Assembly (NCBI GenBank): GCA_937891135.1
Contig: CALAFB010000048.1
Location: 1-64,000 of the forward strand
Direction: 5' to 3'
Origin: an uncultured Elusimicrobium sp.
GTDB taxonomy: Bacteria; Elusimicrobiota; Elusimicrobia; Elusimicrobiales; Elusimicrobiaceae
Length of the DNA: 64,000 bases
The notes beneath the pieces are model-generated. The model saw only the letters and a list, made by a program, of their open reading frames with translations. It did not search any database and was not told the origin of the DNA. Positions 60,586 to 64,000 of the stretch are shown here, one piece after another (positions within the stretch are counted from its first letter, which is position 1; every line of letters begins with the position of its first letter). A program made the translations under genes and the position numbers.

Positions 60586-61377
60586 ATGTGCAAACAACCT
60601 ACCAATTTACTCGCAGAAGCGCAAGTTATCAATACCGGCCTACGGCATTTTTGCTTTGACATCGAAACCGGAAACGCTACGGCGGAAGATATCAATACGA
60701 AAGCGCAAGAGGCAAAAATCCCGGCAAAGGCAAAGACGGATGAAGATATTAACGCCGCCAAAATAGAGGCATATCAAAAAGCCACCGAAAAGGCCGCGCT
60801 ATTAGACAGAGCCCCTATTACTGTAATTGCTGTGGCTACCGAGGCAGGTAATGTGGTTTGGAATTGCATTCCGGATCCTTGCCCGGTAAAAACAATGCCC
60901 GGCCTTAATGGCGAAATTCGCAATTTCAAAACTGAACGAGAAATGCTGATTGATTTGCGGGAGTGGCTCGCAGAACGCGCGAGCGCCGCAACAGAAATCA
61001 TCGGGTTTAATAGCCGCGGTTTTGACTTGCCAAAACTCCGCAACGCCTACATCCGGCACAAATTACAACTTCCGACAATCTTCGTGCCGGGAATTAATCC
61101 GCACTATGACGTAATGAAAGAGTATTTGCGCAACTTTACAACCGAGTTTAACGGACAATTATTTGTCAAACTCAAAACCTTACAAAACCGCTTTGGACTC
61201 CCCGAATATAAGGAGTTTATCAGCGGTGCCGATGCCCCGAAATTGGCGGCAGAAGGTAAAAGTAAATTAGTCATTCCGTATTGCTATATGGACACCATGA
61301 CAACCTATCTCGCCTATCAGTTTATGACAGGCCAAATTGAAGATAAAACCGAAAACGGAGGAAACACCAATGCCTAG
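60586..61377 (+). CDS. Predicted 3'-5' exonuclease (DnaQ/RNase H fold)
   Basis: 263 aa. Exo I motif FCFDIETGN (Asp-x-Glu), exo II region EIIGFNSRGFDLPKLRNAY (Asn-x-x-x-Phe-Asp) and exo III candidate YCYMDTMTTYLAY (Tyr..Asp). This matches the stand-alone PolB-like 3'-5' exonuclease group found in phages and integrated elements. The start at 60586 follows GGGAGG by 9 bases; a longer frame from 60511 overlaps the previous gene. Likely DNA replication or recombination. Confidence 0.82.
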   Translation: MCKQPTNLLAEAQVINTGLRHFCFDIETGNATAEDINTKAQEAKIPAKAKTDEDINAAKIEAYQKATEKAALLDRAPITVIAVATEAGNVVWNCIPDPCPVKTMPGLNGEIRNFKTEREMLIDLREWLAERASAATEIIGFNSRGFDLPKLRNAYIRHKLQLPTIFVPGINPHYDVMKEYLRNFTTEFNGQLFVKLKTLQNRFGLPEYKEFISGADAPKLAAEGKSKLVIPYCYMDTMTTYLAYQFMTGQIEDKTENGGNTNA

Positions 61378-61816
61378 AAAGAAAAAAGCAGAACAAGAGA
61401 AGGACAACATTAAGATGGAAACGGAAACGCGGACTTTATTTCACAAGTTTACCGAAGAGGATATCAATGCGGTAAATGAGAAAATCGCCGAGTTATCTGA
61501 AAAGAAAAACGAATTTGACGAAAAACGCAAATTCGTTACGGACATTGTAAAAGGGTGTGCGGCTGAGATAGCGCTTGCCATTAAGTCCAAAAATGACGGC
61601 GGCGAAGATCGCCAAATGGACTGCCCGGTAGAAATCAACTATACCACCGGAAAGCGCATCGTCAAACATCCTGAGACCGGCGAGGTAATCGAGGAGCGTA
61701 ATTTATCATTGGATGAACGCACCCCGGACCTGTTTGAGGGTGAACAGCAAGGAACCGAAACCGAAGACGGTGAGGAGCCGGCGGAGGAGTTCCCCGGTAA
61801 CGAAGAGGAAGAATGA
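61370..61816 (+). CDS. Phage protein of unknown function, acidic tail
   Basis: 148 aa with basic N-terminus (MPRKKKAEQEKDN), a coiled-coil segment (EEDINAVNEKIAELSEKKNE), a short beta-like central part and a strongly acidic C-terminus (ETEDGEEPAEEFPGNEEEE). It overlaps the exonuclease gene by 8 bases and rusA by ATGA; GGAGG is 8 bases upstream. No recognised domain. It may be a partner of the exonuclease or resolvase. Confidence 0.65.
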   Translation: MPRKKKAEQEKDNIKMETETRTLFHKFTEEDINAVNEKIAELSEKKNEFDEKRKFVTDIVKGCAAEIALAIKSKNDGGEDRQMDCPVEINYTTGKRIVKHPETGEVIEERNLSLDERTPDLFEGEQQGTETEDGEEPAEEFPGNEEEE

Positions 61817-62223
61817 GACTAACTCTCTATGTGCCCGTAAGGCCGGAGCCACAAGCCCGGCCTAGGGCAAACTTTAAAAACAGGCACACATATAGTGAAC
61901 ATCCGGACTTCTATTATATTTGCTTTTTAGAAGCCACAAAAAAGGCCCCACCGCGGCCTTTAACAGGGGCCATGCGGTTATGTGTTAGGTTTGTGTACAA
62001 AAGACCGTCTGCGCATAATTTTGAGATTTATAAAACAAGCCGAGCTGACCTTGATAACCTTGAAAAAGCAGTTATGGATGCTTTGACACGGGCGAAATGG
62101 TGGACAGACGATGCTCTTGTAGCAAGTAAATATAGCACAAAAGTATGGGGCGATCGTGACGGGTGCGAAATACAGGTAGATACCTTGAGAAATGTTGTTA
62201 ATTTCGGGGAAGGATGGCGATGA
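61813..62223 (+). CDS. rusA: RusA-family Holliday junction resolvase
   Basis: 136 aa. The RusA signature is visible: PVRPEPQARPRA at the start, KTSRADLDNLEKAVMDAL with the catalytic Asp pair, and WTDDALVASKYSTKVW with the third Asp. It cuts four-way DNA junctions during phage recombination and replication. Its end overlaps the next gene by a few bases. Confidence 0.93.
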   Translation: MRLTLYVPVRPEPQARPRANFKNRHTYSEHPDFYYICFLEATKKAPPRPLTGAMRLCVRFVYKRPSAHNFEIYKTSRADLDNLEKAVMDALTRAKWWTDDALVASKYSTKVWGDRDGCEIQVDTLRNVVNFGEGWR

Positions 62224-62957
62224 AAATACAAGATACAGGTTATATCAAACTACATAGGCGGTTTTTAAGTAGCCATGTTCAGCGGCTAAACGCCTCTGCG
62301 ATATGCCTGTTTATAGAGTTGCTATTAGTGGCTGATCAGACCGGACAAGTAGTAACCACTTTGTCCGAAATACAGCAATATTTTGGAATGCGCTCAAAAA
62401 TTACTATTTTAAGCGCGCTAAAACAGTTAGAAAGTGTATGCGCGATAAGTGTTAAGCGTAAGCCCTGTTTGATTATCCAAATCATTAATTGGGAGCTTTA
62501 TCAAGCCAAATCTAGCGGTATAAAAAATGTACCGAACGGTACAAAAAATATACCGCAGGCGGTACAAAATTTATACCGCGGCGGTACAAAAAATGTACCG
62601 CCCTTACCTTATATATATAAGAATAATAAGAATATTTTTTTATATAACACAAAAAATTTTCTTGATTTTGAAAACCCCAAAAAAGATTTGGAAAAATTAG
62701 TGCTGTTTTTTTTGCAGGGAACAAAACATCCGGCACTAAAAAAACCGAACAAAAATGAAATATTAAATTCTGCCTTGGCTATGGAAATTCCACATTTTCA
62801 GGCCATTTTAGACAATTGCAGAGATTTGGAACAGGCCAAAGCGTGTATAGCGTATTATGTCAGACAAGCAAAAAGCCGGTACAACATGTATTATTTGGCC
62901 CAACAAATTCACTCAATTCGCCAAGAGGTAGAAAGTGAGGAATATAAGCATGGCTAA
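62220..62957 (+). CDS. Phage replication-initiator-like winged-helix protein containing iterons
   Basis: 245 aa. The N-terminal domain (residues 1-105) has a winged-helix pattern seen in phage replisome organisers: GYIKLHRRFLSSHVQRLNAS, LSEIQQYFGMRSKITILSAL, SVCAISVKRKPCLIIQII. A low-complexity middle (KNVPNGTKNIPQAVQNLYRG) is encoded by four iterons, then an AT-rich segment, then a helical C-terminal domain (ILDNCRDLEQAKACIAYYVR). Position after rusA and the DNA within it argue for replication initiation. AAGG lies 6 bases before the ATG. Confidence 0.78.
   Translation: MKIQDTGYIKLHRRFLSSHVQRLNASAICLFIELLLVADQTGQVVTTLSEIQQYFGMRSKITILSALKQLESVCAISVKRKPCLIIQIINWELYQAKSSGIKNVPNGTKNIPQAVQNLYRGGTKNVPPLPYIYKNNKNIFLYNTKNFLDFENPKKDLEKLVLFFLQGTKHPALKKPNKNEILNSALAMEIPHFQAILDNCRDLEQAKACIAYYVRQAKSRYNMYYLAQQIHSIRQEVESEEYKHG
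62516..62600 (+). repeat. Four 19-bp palindromic iterons inside the initiator-like gene
   Basis: Consensus CGGTAYAAAAWWTRTACCG at 62516-62534, 62537-62555, 62560-62578 and 62582-62600. Centre-to-centre spacing is 21, 23 and 22 bp, about two helical turns. Arms CGGTA/TACCG are kept in all four. Confidence 0.85.
62601..62662 (+). other. AT-rich segment next to the iterons (candidate unwinding element)
   Basis: About 62 bp of nearly pure A/T (TTATATATATAAGAATAATA, then AATATTTTTTTATATAACAC). It directly follows the iterons, matching the layout of lambda-type origins placed inside the initiator gene. Confidence 0.65.
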
Positions 62958-63309
62958 TTTTGAAACAAATGACAATTTACCGTCTTGGGCTTCTGCTCAC
63001 GATAATATGCTTTGCCCAAAATGCGGGCAACATGGTCGTTGTTCTCTAAATATTACGATTGTTGGGAATAAAGGGGAACGCTACCACCCACTAACGGCAT
63101 CAGTGTGTGTTTATTGTAACGATGGGGCTGGGCGGCTTGAAAGTTTATTTACGGGAACACCAAGCCATCCCGACTATGGTTGCCACAGCGCGCAGTTGCC
63201 TGTTGGTGTAACGCTTACGATGTTGCATAAGGCGCTAATTAAGCATCCTTTGCGCCGAATTTGGAACCAAGCAGAATTGGATGAATTTAGAGAGGGGTTG
63301 TATGATTAA
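62950..63309 (+). CDS. Phage protein with two CxxC zinc-binding-like motifs
   Basis: 119 aa. CPKCGQHGRC and CVYCND suggest a zinc ribbon; the rest (HPLTASVCVY, TLTMLHKALIKHPLRRIWNQ) has no clear family. GAGGAA precedes the ATG at 62950. It overlaps both neighbours by 8 bases, consistent with one operon. Confidence 0.7.
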   Translation: MANFETNDNLPSWASAHDNMLCPKCGQHGRCSLNITIVGNKGERYHPLTASVCVYCNDGAGRLESLFTGTPSHPDYGCHSAQLPVGVTLTMLHKALIKHPLRRIWNQAELDEFREGLYD

Positions 63310-63643
63310 AATCAATGTAAGCAAGATTCACAAAACGCAAACAGTATATCTTTCCGGTCCAATGACAGGACTCCCGGATTACAATCGCGCGGCGTTTAAT
63401 ATGCGCGCCGAGGCATTTAAAAAACTTGGGTACACCGTATTAAACCCGGCTGATATTTCAGTCACACATGGGACAGATAAGGCCTATACATTTTATTTAA
63501 AACGCGCATTGCGAATGATGTTGGAAGCCGATGTGGTGTATGTTTTTGGAGCTTGGTATAAAAGCACCGGAGTTCGTTTAGAATTACAACTTGCCAGCAT
63601 GCTTGATATGCCGGTAGTGTTTGAACAGGAAGGGAAGGCATAA
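63302..63643 (+). CDS. DUF4406 / nucleoside 2-deoxyribosyltransferase-like protein
   Basis: 113 aa. VYLSGPMTGLPDYNRAAFN at the N-terminus, LNPADISVTHGTD and VVYVFGAWYKSTGVRLELQL match the DUF4406 family, related to nucleoside 2-deoxyribosyltransferases and common in phages. A role in nucleotide salvage or modification is inferred. GAGAGGGG precedes the ATG at 63302. Confidence 0.85.
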   Translation: MIKINVSKIHKTQTVYLSGPMTGLPDYNRAAFNMRAEAFKKLGYTVLNPADISVTHGTDKAYTFYLKRALRMMLEADVVYVFGAWYKSTGVRLELQLASMLDMPVVFEQEGKA

Positions 63644-63667
63644 TGGAATACTTTACGGAGTATGAGT

Positions 63668-63817
63668 ATGAAGCGGATGGCGGTTCGCATGTCAAAGAAA
63701 AATAAAGATTTTGAGTTATGTTGTTATTGCGGCGATCAGTTTTTTGCCGCCGACGGCAGACAAACACAAGAAAGTTTTTTGTGTCGTGTTTGCCAATCAA
63801 AAGGAATTAAATGCTAA
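63668..63817 (+). CDS. Small zinc-ribbon-like phage protein
   Basis: 49 aa: a basic start (MKRMAVRMSKKNKDFE), then CCYCGD and CRVC, two Cys pairs that should bind one zinc. GGAG lies 7 bases before the ATG at 63668; MSKKNK at 63689 is an alternative start. Function unknown. Confidence 0.6.
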   Translation: MKRMAVRMSKKNKDFELCCYCGDQFFAADGRQTQESFLCRVCQSKGIKC

Positions 63818-63831
63818 TCCGGAGGGAATAT

Positions 63832-64000
63832 ATGCCAAAAAGAAAAAGAACTTGCAAGGACTGCACTTTGTTTGTGCAAGGCAAAGGAATATCTCGTTGC
63901 AGATTGTATGCCGGGGATGGCCCGGGTGATGTTGTTTTCCCGGAAAACCGCGCATGTAAGATGATAACCGGCCCGATAAATGGCGAAAAGAAAAAAGCGT
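63832..64000 (+). CDS. Cys-containing phage protein, truncated by the window end
   Basis: At least 56 residues, open to the end of the window: MPKRKRTCKDCTLFVQGKG, ISRCRLYAGD and RACKMITGP, giving a CxxC and two further Cys. GGAGGG 5 bases upstream supports the start. Likely another small metal-binding protein of the element. Confidence 0.6.
   Translation, partial: MPKRKRTCKDCTLFVQGKGISRCRLYAGDGPGDVVFPENRACKMITGPINGEKKKA

Noticed and set aside
62516..62600. Short regularly spaced repeats resembling a CRISPR array
   Set aside because: Units are palindromic 19-mers with only 2-4 bp between them, lie inside a coding sequence and have no cas genes nearby; iterons fit better.
63643..63705. A 20-codon frame starting in the DUF4406 stop (TAATG)
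   Set aside because: Too short to support, no motif, and it overlaps the better-supported zinc-ribbon gene at 63668.

Overview
The window looks like chromosome from an Elusimicrobium-type bacterium (phylum Elusimicrobiota). This is inferred from gene content: a genome littered with class II prepilin genes ([16 protein letters not shown] cores), a PUFA-synthase-like megasynthase with its own phosphopantetheinyl transferase, a fused IspDF, a ferredoxin-fused EtfA, and an rpsU-dnaG-rpoD operon. No rRNA is present, so the taxon is not proven. The last ~8.8 kb is the left part of an integrated phage or phage-like element whose right end lies outside the window.

Layout. 57-3452: tRNA-Asp, murB, a putative outer-membrane protein, pgm. 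3527-16194: four prepilin genes interleaved with a NarL-type two-component pair, rsmD, a RecB-family nuclease, an RDD protein, an LTA-synthase-like enzyme, a thioredoxin-like lipoprotein and tatD. 16324-20748: etfA-etfB-acyl-CoA dehydrogenase and a small exported protein. 21092-25702: HIT protein, a GIY-YIG nuclease flanked by palindromic repeats, rpsU-dnaG-rpoD. 25858-35164: two more pilins, an exported protein, PIN-TRAM/ispDF/lipoprotein/cysS, another pilin, aspartate kinase and small membrane proteins. 35742-44365: the 2664-aa KS-AT-KS-ACP-KR-DH synthase coupled to its PPTase. 44963-52948: pilin, acyl-CoA carboxyltransferase, TRL-like lipoprotein, maltodextrin module (MFS + malQ), a second sigma-70 with a histone-like tail. 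52977-55103: tRNA-Arg, pilin, nitroreductase. 55239-64000: two tyrosine integrases, a Xre repressor, twin lipoproteins, a HTH/excisionase, then a replication/recombination module (exonuclease, RusA, an initiator-like gene containing iterons) and small phage genes.

The most unusual system is regulatory. Eight of nine prepilin genes share a ~250-280 nt 5' leader with the same architecture. In every copy a 9-12 bp long-range helix is perfectly complementary, but its sequence differs in all eight copies, which is strong covariation. Most copies can also sequester their Shine-Dalgarno, and a GGCTG strand has two competing partners, one of them followed by a T-run. The ninth pilin lacks the leader and instead has a T12 tract between a -35 box and a weak -10 box, suggesting phase variation. 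Five of the prepilins have N-terminal leaders of 70-168 residues built from palindromic-repeat DNA, upstream of the processing site.

Two further covarying intergenic families are visible: a two-hairpin 3'-UTR motif (two copies) and a ~190-nt nested-stem repeat (two copies). Several genes have an extended -10 box placed so that transcription should begin at the ATG, implying leaderless mRNAs.
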